Shown here piece by piece: positions 34,710 to 46,328 of a DNA stretch of 64,000 nucleotides. A program made the position numbers and the translations under genes. The DNA comes from Cryptomeria japonica (Eukaryota > Streptophyta > Pinopsida > Cupressales > Cupressaceae). The stretch's first letter is position 1; every line of letters starts with the position of its first letter. The DNA lies in NCBI RefSeq assembly GCF_030272615.1, contig NC_081414.1, positions 912,959,648 to 913,023,647 on the forward strand, read 5' to 3'. The notes under the pieces were generated by a model that saw only the letters and a program-made list of their open reading frames with translations, was not told the origin of the DNA and ran no database searches.

Positions 34710-36182
34710 TGTAGTCACATAAATCTGTCCATTTTAATTAAATGAATATTTGATATTTATTTGATTAATAAACCCACTAGCCAACAATTAATTAAATTAA
34801 TATTTAATTAATTCATCCTAAAAAATTCTCCTATTAATTAAATCAAATATTTAATTTATTTTAATTAATTCATTAAACCAAATTCACAATCAATTAAATG
34901 AATAAATCCTATTTATTTAATTTAATCCCCTTTCCTCTTTTAAATAAATAATTAAAACATTTATTTAAATCATTTAATCCCCCCCACTTGCATTCTCCTA
35001 CAAATGCAAGTTGCAACCACAAGTTGAAATAAATTAATCTTATTTTAATTTAAATCCTATTTTCCCTCACCCATCAAATCCACTTGCAATCCTAAATCCC
35101 CTTCTATACCCTTCTAACCACTTTCTAACCATTCCTAATTAGCCTAATCCATCCCCTAAATATTGTCACATTCCTAAGCAACTTGGAGTCACTTCTCAAA
35201 GACTCCAAAGTCTTTGAAAATCATTTATTGCTTTATGTGTCCAACAAGCTAACCTCTAAAGTCTTCCAAACCACTTATGGCTCTTACATGACCATTAATG
35301 GTTAACTCAACTCACCCACATGGTTAGAGACTTTCACCTCTAACTCAACCCTCATGTAACCCATGTGTCTCCTCAAGCATTTATTGCTTTGACCATGGTT
35401 ATCCTCACTAAATCTTGCACAAGAGTTTATCCATTGGATAAAAGCATTATTCTTTGAATAATAAATTTATTCACTCAACACAACATTAACCCTACCTCCC
35501 AAGTTAACCCTTAGGTCATGTCAAGCATTTAATGCTTCTTCCCTCTCCTCTCAACCCATCTCATGTTGACACTTGTCATCTTGGGATTGGGTTGAAATCC
35601 CTCACATGGATCTTAAACCATTCAATCCTAACCCTTGTTGAGATTACTCAATCTTAGCCATCCATTGCTCCATTTTACCTATAAATAGAGCTCATTTCTT
35701 CATAATCCACATCTTGAAAACTTGTATGCATTTAACTTATAGCCAATTTTAGAGAAGAGCATTTTAGCATAAATCACTAATATATTGTCATTTTGGACTA
35801 AAATAAATCTTAGTTCATTTCATATCATGTCTAATTAGTTTGTTTTATACTTGCATAGCATAGTTAAAGCATTTCAATCTTAAATCTCCATAAGACATCC
35901 ATAGTGCAAAAAGCTGCTAAGACCTACACTCATTTGTAACTTGGAGAGGAGAGGAACAAGGGAGGAGGAGCTACAAGCATGGTGGAAGGCATTTGGAGAT
36001 GCCTTGTTGCATTTGCTTTTATTGTTAAATGTTTTATTGTGCTTATAGTGCCTCTCTTGATATGCCTGTTTAGAATAATCTTTGGTTGATTAACACTAAC
36101 GACTCTTTGTTTCTTGTGTTTTTCGTGTGTGTGTTGCCTCACCACATGTTTTTCTAACATTCCTTCATTTTGCAAAGCATCA
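34710..36182 (+). mobile_element. Solo LTR of the Tat family, TSD ttaac
   Basis: 1473 bp, starting tgtagtcac and ending agcatca. It is flanked by ttaac at 34705-34709 and 36183-36187. It aligns along its whole length with the LTRs of the 23-kb element (7250-8720) but is visibly more diverged. The TATA box is at 35680-35687. It lies inside a LINE ORF2. Confidence 0.92.
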
Positions 36183-36187
36183 TTAAC

Positions 36188-37755
36188 AATGGAGAGAAAG
36201 CAAATTTCTAGGATGATGTTTGAAATGGACCCCCTTTGAATAGATTAGGGAATTGGAAGCCTTTGGAACGAGTTCTAAAAGAGATTTGGGGTATGAAAGT
36301 TAAGGATTATTTCACAATTGATCATTCATCCCTCCCCTTTAGAGTCTCATGGAAGTATTTTGACTTTCTTCACCTTCCTATGGACATGAAAGTATCTTTG
36401 ACAACATAGCTCAACAAGAGGTAATTTTTATTCTCAGATTGTGATGATAATATTGTTCGGATCGAACCTAATATGGGTATTTACTCAACGAAAGAAGGTT
36501 ATCAAACACTATAACACCAATCTAAAGTTTCTCCTAAAGGGCCAACTCACCTTTGTTGGGATTTTGAATGTCTACCTCAGGTCAAGGCTTTTTCTTGGCT
36601 GACAATTAGAGATATAATTTTGACAGGTATGAGGTTGGATAGACTGGGTGTTACTCCACTTTTAAAATATTTTTTCTATGAGAATGCACATGACTCTTCT
36701 AATAATTTGCTATTACAATGTACTTTTCCACAAGAGATTTGGAAATGGCTTCAGAAAAAAGTTGTAGTGGGTTAGGACTTTGCCTGATAAGCTTCTAAAA
36801 CATTTTCAGAATTGGCCTATTCTTTTTAGTACTTCAACTTTTTTTTTTCTTTGGAAGATTTCTCCATCAATTGTGGTCTGGAACATATGGTTGGAGAGAA
36901 TTCAATAGAGAATCTTGGATTGCGTCAAGTTCTCTTCAAAATTAAGAAGTCTATTTCAAAGGGAGCAATGAATTTTTTGAATAAAACCCTGAATACATAG
37001 ATTTTTTCACCATTGCCAATCACCATCATAACTTGAAAGGAACCTCTTGACACATTAATTTTTTTCTCTAATTTTTGTTTGATTTTTGTGCAGATAGATA
37101 ACTTGGTCTGTAGATATTACAAAGCTTCTAGTTGGAATTTTTGTTCTTCCAAATCTTTTTTCATGGGATGATCTTGTTGCAAAATTATACGACTACAACC
37201 TTTTGAATAGGTTGTCGATGATTGGTGGTTTCCTTGATAGAGTTGAACTACTTGAGGATTTGGTCTCTAGATCTATTTTGATCTCCATGGTTAACAGGCT
37301 CATCGGTGATGCTCCTTATGCATTCTATAGTTAGCCATGTCTCCACAAATTGATAATTGGTGAACCTTTATTTTCATCTGCTCTGACTGGGTTCAATTCT
37401 ATTCGTGTTTTACTCACTCATGTGGAGGTGGATCCCCATGGCTATCCCAACTCCTTTCATAGTCCATTTGATGTGGCTACTTTGGAAGAATCTTCTTCAA
37501 GCCCTTGATCATTGATACTTTGAAGGTTTTTGTTTGAGTTATTTTCATCTTGTGGTACTTTTCTCTACATTCTCTATTGGGTTAAGGATTATTTTTTGGT
37601 TTTAATGATGACAACTCTATAGTGCTCCTGACTGAGAAGAATGTTTCTTTTTTATTCTGTTCTTTGAGGGATGATGTTTTTTTCCTCTATTTTGTAATTT
37701 GTATGTAACTCTTTATTATATTATTATATTTCAAGCCCTAGGCCTTTTGCTTAAA
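36188..37755 (+). mobile_element. L1-type LINE, second part: zinc-finger region and 3' UTR
   Basis: Continues the ORF2 of 32590-34704 beyond the solo LTR. It encodes the zf-RVT region (WDFECLPQVKAFSWLTIRD, then LLLQCTFPQEIWKWLQ) and the following WKISPSIVVWNIWLERIQ block. A long 3' part ends with tttgtaatttgtatgtaactctttatt and an A-rich tail (37752-37770). No RNase H is found here, unlike the LINEs at 4.1, 38.7 and 42 kb, so it belongs to another L1 family. Confidence 0.78.
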
Positions 37756-38692
37756 AAAGAAGAAGAAACTAAGCTCTATCACAGTTTCATAAAATTTAAT
37801 ATGTACTATAATTATTTATTAGAAAACCTTAAATATGTTACTCCTAAAAAAATTCAACATTCCCAGTCCTCTTTATGCATGAATCGTGCAATGGTTATAC
37901 TAGTTTTTGTTAGGAAAATGGTGTCTCAACCTTGCAAGTACATAAGGTTACTATTTATAGTAAGTGTATATTCGAGCACATATTGGTCAAAAAACATTCC
38001 CAAAGCTATAATTGGCTAAATAAGCACGCTGATAAATTTTGCTACAAGATCATGTCTAGATTTGAAGATATTAAAGTTTTCATTTTTAAATTTTTTTAAA
38101 TTAAATTAGAAGGCATTGGAGGTATTTTTGGACATGAATGTGGTAGTAACCGACATAGAATATTATAGCTTGATAGAACACTTAACGAGATTTCTAACGC
38201 TTCAAATAGTTTGTCAATCAGACTCTTGGATCAAAAGTTATGGCCTTCAAAAGTTGGGTCTCTTGAAATGATCCAAATATAAAAACATGTTAGACACAAC
38301 ATGAGATATAAAGGGAAATTACACATGTTGGTGTGTGATTTTACACATTATAGGGCATCTTGGATCGGAGATAGTTGGGTGCCACTTTTTGGTGGTTTTA
38401 ACTCATGGTTTTGTAATATCATTTGACAGTTTCATGTATTGTATCTCCTATATATTAGGTGCATGAGATGGAGGTTGTGTAAGAGTCTTATAGTTGATGA
38501 ATTACCTTTGGATCTCTAGTTGGTGATACTCTTATGAGAAGCTTTCTATACAAACATATTGTATTATTTTGTTGATTTTTGAATAATATATTATGCAACT
38601 TTTAGAGTGTGGGTTTTTTTCTCTCAAAAAAGTTTTCCCTTGTAAATCATTGTGTTATGGTATGAATGATATTTGTGTTTGATTTTTTATTT
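37756..38692. other. Unassigned; possible old LTR fragment at 38040-38690
   Basis: No gene is seen. The stretch near 38600-38660 (gagtgtgggtttttttctctc, gttttcccttgtaaatcattgtg) resembles the R/U5 part of plant Copia LTRs. No ends or target duplication could be found. Confidence 0.35.
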
Positions 38693-40650
38693 TATTTTTT
38701 GGTAAGTAAATAGATATTAAGGGCTAGCAACCATTGTATTAATATCAAATTCTTTCATCACATCATACTTCATTCACAGTTCTATACTACTACCATAGAC
38801 CCCTTCTACTTTGCCTAAGGATTCCTTATCTACCCACATAACTCAAAATGGTTCACCGACCCCAATTGGTGAAGCCAAATGGACAAACCCTATTCATTTT
38901 TTTATTTTACATACATTATGAATGGCATCCATATCCAAAATGGTGCCCTCATAGACCCAACTAACATAAATAGACCCAACTAACATAAAAGACTACCTAA
39001 AATATAATTTAAACACAAAAAAGTATGCACATTTCCAAACAAAAAAACTATTACTTGTCCTAGATGGCAACACATGCAGGTTCCGTAGCAACAACCCCTA
39101 TGCTCGGGCCCTCCTCTACACTCTTCCTCAATTTCACTTCTTTGATTGTCACTCCAAATTCTTCATCTTTGCCATCACTCTCCAACCCTCCTTCCTTCAT
39201 GTATGATTTGAGCCATTCACTGCCCTTGTCAATCAAAATTCCAATCAATTTTTTTCAGAAAGGTAATGTTTTTGATGATGGAATGCTTCCCATATTCCAA
39301 GTCCACTGAGTCAAAGGTGGAGATGATTGGCAATCTAAGCACACCCTTCCCACCATTCTAAAGAAATAAATAGTCTTGTGGTAGCCCGACCTTCAATTTT
39401 TTGTTTATGTTTGCAAGAATTAAATCCATATCACCTAAGGAGTCTTGAAAAATATTTTCACATAGAATCTTGGCACTGTCTTTAGTCTCCCCAGCCATCA
39501 AAGCAACCACAAAAAATATTCCAGTTATATCTGTATTGACTCTGTGCCTATGATCCTTGAGCAAAAATTCCTCTCCCAGAATTGTTTGGACCGCGTGCAT
39601 AACCAGGTCATTCGAGTAATTGAGAATGGATTTGAGCCTTTTCTTAGTGACATCCCCCACAAAAGACATATGCCTTTTATCTGAGAGCATACGTATTGGG
39701 GTATCCATAGAACTTTGCAAGTGTAGCACTCTAAGATGGGGAAGATGAATCACATAAGACCGTCAAGAGGATAAATTAGGAAATGCTATAAGTCCTATAA
39801 AAAACATATCCAAGAGCCAGATCATGCAAGTCACAAAATTGGTACTTGAAGTCATTTCAAATCTACGGTCCATCAGTCAAGCCTGGAGATTGTATGCTTG
39901 AAGCATATTGGAAGGCCTCATTCAGTAGTTCTCATGAATATTTCCATCATAAAGCTAATTGATTTAAGCAAATTTCCATGAGTCACATATGCTTTGTGCT
40001 TATCATCCCTGAAGCCATTTAATGCCCAGTCACATTCATTATTCCACTTCAATCAAGGAAAGGTTTCTCAACATAATAGATCAGACATATCAACCTTCAC
40101 CCCACGCTTTAAGGCCAACTTAGCAATCTCGTTAGCAAGGTTGTTAACTATTGTTTGGCATCCAATGTGGTAGGATTTATGATCCATTTAGATCTAAGTT
40201 TCCCCTTTCTGTGACCATGTTGGCCAATTTACGTACGGGCCCCTTCCCTTTCCATTATATACGTGATATTTTGAAATTTAGGAAGGAATGATCAATTTCT
40301 CTAATCGGGTTTAACCATATGTCCAACTTCCAATTTGGGGTAGAGTTTTATCAAATGAAATTAATTGTCATGAGAGAATCTTGTTCCAAATGGATCTAAT
40401 TTTTCTGAAGCTCCCTACTCATTTTCAACCCTAGTAGTTCAACTCTAAATTTAGCTACATTGTTTCTGGTCTTTATTAAGAATCTTGTTCTCTTAGCCAA
40501 TATATTTTCATTATGGTCTCTTGCAGTGCATCCAGCACCCTTGGGGTCGAGGTTGCATTTGGAGGACCCATCAAAATGTATCTTAACTTATCCTTCCTTA
40601 GGAGCGCACTAGTTGACACCATTGCGAGGATTGCCAAGAAGATCTTATCC
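38693..40650 (-). mobile_element. 5'-truncated LINE, copy B: RNase H and extra C-terminal domain
   Basis: On the - strand a degenerate RNase H domain (about 40590 down to 40140) opens VKIHFDGSSKCNLDPKGAGC. Lower down comes the extra domain (39424-39624) with ILGEEFLLKDHRHRVNTDI. Next is a tail with acidic and Gly-rich stretches, and a 3' UTR ending ttgatattaatacaatgg, ctatttacttacc and an A-rich end at 38693-38705. The order matches LINE copies A and C. Frames are broken throughout. Confidence 0.72.
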
Positions 40651-40924
40651 TTCCTTTTAATTAATTATATTATATATTAAATCTTAATTCTCTTACAAAA
40701 ATTATATTATCTTACATTTACTGAGCATAATTTATCAAAGTTGAGTATATTTTATTATTACTTCTTGTGTAGAACGAAAAAAGATAATTTACAATAAAAA
40801 AATGAATGTCATTATGTTGTGTTTGATAATTTTGTATGTTTTGAATTATTTAAAAAATTATGAAATTAATTTTTTTTATTACTTAATTTTATTTTATTTT
40901 TATATATTTTTAATTTTAAAATGG
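40651..40924. other. AT-rich repeat, partner of 32300-32530
   Basis: Contains tttatcaaagttgagtatat and gtttgataattttgtatg, which match the reverse complement of 32400-32530. The repeat pair brackets 8 kb of LINE debris. It could be two copies of a MITE-like repeat; no terminal inverted repeats were identified. Confidence 0.45.
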
Positions 40925-41438
40925 TAAAAATGGTAATATTTTTTGTTAAGGGTAAACCAAGTTTTGAAGTGACCTAAAAACCTTTAACAAAAGTCAAAAT
41001 GCTACTACAAAGATAAACACAACCAACTAGAAACCAACAACTAGCAAAAACTAAAAAAAAACAATAGCAAAAAGCCAACACACGAGAACAAGAAGCAAAC
41101 CAACAAGAAACTATTGGAGATTTTTTGGGGCTTTTGCAACCTTAGCTTCCAACTGATCAAGATTTCGAGCCAAATTCTCTATATCATTAATATCTATTTT
41201 AGCTTGCTCCACGATCTTCTTAAGATTGCCCCTAGTACAAGCACACTGACCCTTACATCCAAAACTTGTTTACCCTTATCACATTGTCCAAGTCAATATA
41301 GGTATTATCAGAAGATTTAGAAACTTGCATCTTTTGCCACTTATCCACCAAGGTCTTAATGTTGTCAACACTATTATGGATAGTCAGGTAACACATATTG
41401 ACCGAATTAATGAGATCATTGTTAATATTTTTCATCTT
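40925..41438 (-). mobile_element. LINE 3' end, copy D
   Basis: On the - strand this encodes a Lys/Asp-rich, probably coiled-coil tail (IDINDIENLARNLDQLEAKV, VDKWQKMQV). A typical LINE 3' UTR (ttttgctattgttttttttag, tttttgttaaaggtttttagg) then runs to about 40930. A second LINE end (41461-41874) is inserted at its 5' side. Confidence 0.55.
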
Positions 41439-41460
41439 AGTAATGTTAAGGTTTAGTTAA

Positions 41461-41874
41461 ATAGTAATGTTTTTTTTGATAGGTAAATAGCTGGAGAGGG
41501 CCAGCTCCCATTTATATTATAATAATAAAAAACCCACAATATCAGTATTCAAGACTATCCAGTAACCCCACTATGTTGTATATGTTCATTTAGCAGCCTA
41601 TGTCTGTATCTAGCCTATCCTTCTCCCAGGAGACGACAAATAACTCCTAAACATATACCCATTACGATATATGTGCATTCCCGAGTTACAATAGGGAAAT
41701 ACTATTACAATTAGCATAAATATTTTTATAATCTAGATGCATTCCCAGACTACAACAATGGGGAAGCTCTTACAAACTATATTATCTACAGACATATTAC
41801 AAAAAACCTGAAAGTTTCTTTATTCCTCCTCCTCATCTTCATCGGAATTCTCCAGCTCAGATTTTGCATCCCCG
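41461..41874 (-). mobile_element. LINE 3' end, copy E, inserted with a 17-bp repeat
   Basis: The 17 bases agtaatgttaaggttta occur at 41439-41455 and 41875-41891. Between them lies a short LINE end on the - strand: an acidic C-terminus (AKSELENSDEDEEEE then stop), a 3' UTR, gctatttacctatc and a poly(T) of 8 at 41470-41477 on the + strand. About 14 bases separate the left repeat from the poly(T), so the duplication may be longer and eroded. Confidence 0.65.
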
Positions 41875-41904
41875 AGTAATGTTAAGGTTTAAGTAACACT
41901 TGTA

Positions 41905-43615
41905 ATCTATATATATATATATATATATATTGATCGGTAATAGTTATGTTTTATTTATTTAAACTAAAAAGAACATCTATATCAAACTTTCCAAAAAGAA
42001 ACCACTCCCTCAAACCACCCCCAACCACCATCCAATCCTACTGTCTAAAATCATGGTTTCCCAAAATGTATACTGCTCAAACCCTACCCCACCCTCCACA
42101 TCATCCTAATCCAGTGAAATCCTCATCTCCCTGTCAAGGCGTGTGAATCTCTAGTTCTTCATTCTGCATCTTCGACCAATAACCCTCGCGAAACTGGTCT
42201 TTCTGTCTCACCACCACTCCCACCCGCCGCATCACCCACTACACCCTGCCTTGCCAATTCCGCTGATAGTTTTCTTGTAATCGGCCTCTTGCATCTCATC
42301 TCCTCCGCCAATCTCACCTCCCCAGCCTCCTGCCGAATTACATCTTTGATATCCATAATCTGGACAAAGATCATCAACCCTTCCCATCCTCGCTTCACAT
42401 CATCTTTCAAATGGACTCGGGCTTCCTCACGACGACGAAGGAATTGAAATCGTGAATGCCTCGCACGCAACTCCCCATTCTCCTCTAGGATGGCTTCAGC
42501 GAGGTTGAAACCCCAACCCGACACAACCCATTCCAACAAGGACTCCATGTTTAACAAGTACTCTTGTGGAATGATTTTCTTTAGAACTTTTCTCACATTC
42601 GCACAGGTGTAGCCTAGCTCCAGTCCCCATGCCATGATAAGAGAGTAAATATCCGCTCTGCATCTGTATCTATGGCCGATAACTGCCACCTCTTCACCCA
42701 AGACCAGCTGAATTGCCTTAAAAAACAATTGGTCTTTTGCAAGAAACATCTTCTCAAGCTTCTTCAGAGGGACGGGTCCCCGAAAAGATGGTATTAGCTT
42801 GGAAGACTGCAAAGTAAAATCGGCTTCCATTTTGGTACTCATTGAAGAAATCGCAGAGAAATCTGATGAAATCTATCAAAAATTATCTTCACCAAATTAC
42901 ATACTCTTCTCATTAAATGTGCGAGAATTCCTAAATTAGTATTCAAGACAACACACTCCACCACCGCCACCATTTTAGAAAGCATTCCACAATAAATGCT
43001 CATTTACGCGACCTTACTCAAATGAAATGTCGGCTTTGTGATTTGAATTTGTTGACGTACCAACTTGGCAAAAAGCCTTAGCTCCATCTCACTATATTTT
43101 TTTTGCAGTCACGCCACCTCACTTCCCCTAGCGCGAGCTCACATGCTTCATTTGACAGACCATCCGCAATGACATTTCCTCCTCTTTTCACATGCGAGAT
43201 GCAATAATTTTGGAGAGATTTCAACGTTTCACTTATATTGTGTATATATTTATTCAATTTCCAACATGATGTATTGCCTTTGATCAAGGCTTGAAGTACA
43301 ATTTGGGAGTCACCCTCCAAATGTACCTTCATCACCTTCATATTACTGCCAGTTCAACTGCTAGTAAGGCCGCTTGAGCCTCCACCTCATTATTAGTGCC
43401 ATCTCATAGCCTTCTTGAACTTGTAAAGATGATCTTCCCTTCATCATCACAAGCCACACATCCCGCACCTAAAATCCCTGGATTACCTTTTGATGCCCCA
43501 TCAAAATTTATTTTCACCCACCCCTTCTCTGGTTTTGACCATTTCATCGTCTCCCCATCCAGAGGAGCATTCAAAGGATTAACCCCGGGGAACCCATGAA
43601 TGGGTCTATATATTC
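41905..43615 (-). mobile_element. 5'-truncated LINE, copy C: RNase H and best-preserved extra C-terminal domain
   Basis: On the - strand RNase H runs from about 43560 to 43100 (WVKINFDGASKGNPGILGAGC, VHLEGDSQIVLQALIKGN, HVKRGGNVIADGLSNEAC). It is followed by an open stretch of 227 codons (42159-42842). Residues 33-100 of that stretch hold the extra domain (FKAIQLVLGEEVAVIGHRYR, CRADIYSLIMAWGLELG). A charged, Arg-rich helical region follows (RHSRFQFLRRREEARVHL). The 3' end carries ctattaccgatcaa and then a (TA)n run at 41909-41930 in place of poly(A). The copy is dead but least damaged of the three. Confidence 0.75.
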
Positions 43616-43685
43616 TTATTTTAAAAATATAATTTTATCATGTAAAAAAAATAAATTTAAATAAGGTTAATTTAAGTTAGTTAAT

Positions 43686-43820
43686 GGGATGGGGCCCTAG
43701 CTTGATTAGCTAAAGCATCATGTTGTAGGCAAAAGGTCATGAGGTCCAATCCCCCTATCCTCATGGTATGTCAATTATAAGGGGGATCACTAGTTCTTAT
43801 GTACACAGTCTAAAAAAAAA
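43686..43820 (+). mobile_element. tRNA-derived SINE candidate 1
   Basis: A tRNA-like head begins ggggccctagcttgattagc (A-box region about 43691-43712). The B-box-like aggtccaatcccc is at 43742-43754. The body is short and ends in nine A (43812-43820). The head resembles a plant tRNA-Ile or -Val. The flanks share aggttaatt (left near 43663, right near 43822), but the left copy is not adjacent to the head, so the target duplication is uncertain. Confidence 0.6.
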
Positions 43821-44222
43821 TTAGGTTAATTCATAAAATACAATAAGTTAAACATTATAAATTTATATTAATTAAATCTAGTATATATATCCTTAAAATC
43901 TATATAAAATATGTTTTCAAGAGATATCTTTTTCAAGATGTCTATTTTTTTAATAATTTTATACATATAAGTGCAATAGACATCTCGATAATGATATCTC
44001 TTGATGTATTTAACTTAGATTTTTAAAAGATATGCATGCTAGTTACATTCTAAGTGTTAAATAATTGTTTTGTTGAATTGTTTTAAATTATTATAGTTTT
44101 CATTAGTAGAAAAAATAATGATTGGTTATTTTAGTTTATGTTCTTATTGTACTGTCATTCAAGAAAAATCATTTAGCTAGCTCTGTTGGAATATCAATCA
44201 TATCAAAAATCAAATTAAAATG
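43821..44222. other. AT-rich intergenic DNA
   Basis: Nothing recognisable. Its last five bases (aaatg) are the left target copy of the next element. Confidence 0.5.
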
Positions 44223-46313
44223 TGTAAAGGGGAAATTTTGATTTGACAATTTGCAACATAGGAGGGAGAAATCACCAAATCAATTTTCACTTGGAAACCT
44301 TTACATTCAAAAGAGGGAAGGGAATCCACTAGATTCAATAAAAAATCAGATATGGACTGAATACTAAGTGCGATGGATTGATTTGGGTTTCCTCTTTTGT
44401 AAGTTGAAATGTTGAAATAGGTAAAGTGCTGAAAAATGAAGGTAAAACTAAGAAAACAATGAGTTATAGATGCGAGATCGAGTTGGGCACCTAGAATTGA
44501 GTAGTATAAGCAAAGTTGGATCTGACCCTCGAAAAATCTCCTAAAAAGCCAAGACCAAGATGCGACACCACGGTCCTCTGAACTTTTTGCATGCCAAAAA
44601 GGGTTGATTCATCTGTATGAATGAAGCTTATTCTGAAGAGTACAACTCTGTAATTGTTTCCTGCACATCAAAAGAAGGGAAAAAAGGTTGGGAATAGGGG
44701 TTTGCCTAAGTCAAACTCTGGTTTAGGAATTAACCTTGAATGAAATATTGCATATGCTTGAAATAAATGATGGAAAGCTATACCTTAGATTTGCAATGAG
44801 TGATAATGATTCTTTGATTCTTGAATGTAATCACATATGTTGTATGAAATGGCATGAACATGACAAAACCCTAACACACACATGCTTTACAAATGAATGT
44901 TTTAATGTTGCTCCACAATCGATAGATGAAGAATATGCAACCTTGAAGACCTCTAGAAATGCTTGATGATGAATGCTTCAATGCTTGAATGCTTGATTGT
45001 AGTTTGCCTTATGTTCACCTATCTCCTTTCCTTCTTGTGTATATCCACCTTATGCTCAAATGAGAGGGGAATGCCTCCTTATATGCTTGCCTGTCATCAA
45101 ACATATTAATTGAAGTAGTCATCAGTTAGGAGGGACCTCAAAGAGATCAATCTGAAATGGTCAGCAAGAGTAAACACAATAGAAAGACACAAAACACAAT
45201 AGAAAGACACAAAGATATGGAGGCAATGCATAACAGATTAATTTATTTCATGAAAACTGATTACAACCAACCGATAACAACTAGGTTACAGAAATTGGCT
45301 CACAGGCCTGCTAAAGCATGCTCAAAGTACATAATAGGTCACAACGGGGACCTTCAATCTTAAGATCTATCTTCTACGCTCAGTCTAACTACTTGATTGT
45401 TTGATTAATAGATTCTAATACTCAATACAATGATATATATAATCCAAGGGGATCTGGTTGGCCCAAAAAGGGATCAAAACCCGAAGAACAAGACCTAATG
45501 TGTAAAACCAACAAGGTTTGCCTCCGCCAAGAGATTCCTCCAGAAAATCCAAAGGATGAAATGTAGATTGCGGGAAAAGGTCGGCCACACGCCAAGAGAT
45601 TACTCTAGAAAATCCAAAGGATGAAGTGTAGATTGCGGGAAAAGGTCGGCCACATGCCAAGAAATATCATAATCAATGCCCAAGGCTCTACAAGCTTTAG
45701 AAGGGGTTCCGGTAGATCACCAAAATAGGTCCAGGCAACCGGTAACATGAAACTGTCAAACAGTAACAAGAAACTATCAAGGAAACCGATAACGATAACT
45801 TGTCGAAAAATGATCCATATGCAATACGGTTTGAAAATCAGAAAGATGATCAAGTCTTCAAGTAGAATCCAACTCCATAGGATCCGGTGAGCCAAAACCG
45901 GGACACACATAAAGAAAAGTTAAATTTGGAAACATAAATAAAATGTTTTTGGTTGATGCAAGATTTCTATAAACCGAGGATGATCCTGCATCATTTTTTT
46001 TTTAACATAGGCTGTCACGAAGAGGGGATTCCCACCCAAAATTTGGATAAGGAAAGGGGTTTAAATTTAGCCCCAAATAGGGAGGACCATGGCATGGTGC
46101 CATGGTCATAATGAGGACCAAGTCACCGCGCCCTAGTCCTACCCCATATTTAGGCCAGGGTTAAGGTGATATGCAAGGTGAAATGTGATAATATGACATT
46201 TATTGCATGGTGAAGACATAAATAGGTCCTGATCAAGTGTGAGGATGAGAATGCTAAAGCGAGGGCCCCAAATGCAGTCAAAATTGCAAAGGGTGCAATT
46301 TTAGGATGCTACA
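44223..46313 (-). repeat. 3' LTR of the older non-autonomous element, with an insertion
   Basis: Begins tgtaaagggg and ends ggatgctaca on the + strand. It matches the LTR at 51269-52461 except for the inserted block 45111-45993. Confidence 0.85.
45111..45993 (-). mobile_element. Insertion in the LTR, possibly another solo LTR
   Basis: An 883-bp block absent from the partner LTR. On the - strand it begins tgatgcagga and ends ctacttca, compatible with TG...CA LTR ends, and is followed by ten T. No 5-bp duplication is clear. It contains a ~70-bp direct duplication (about 45520-45590 and 45591-45662, sharing aatccaaaggatgaa and attgcgggaaaaggtcggcc). A 10-bp inverted pair (gatgcaagat / atcctgcatc) lies near its right end. 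Confidence 0.5.
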
Positions 46314-46328
46314 TTTAGCCCCCACTTT
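46314..46328 (-). other. Polypurine tract of the older non-autonomous element
   Basis: aaagtgggggctaaa on the - strand, identical to the nested element's tract at 15146-15160. Confidence 0.75.

Noticed and set aside
43691-43754. A functional tRNA gene
   Set aside because: The head is tRNA-like, but the acceptor arm does not close and a poly(A) follows, so a SINE is the better call.
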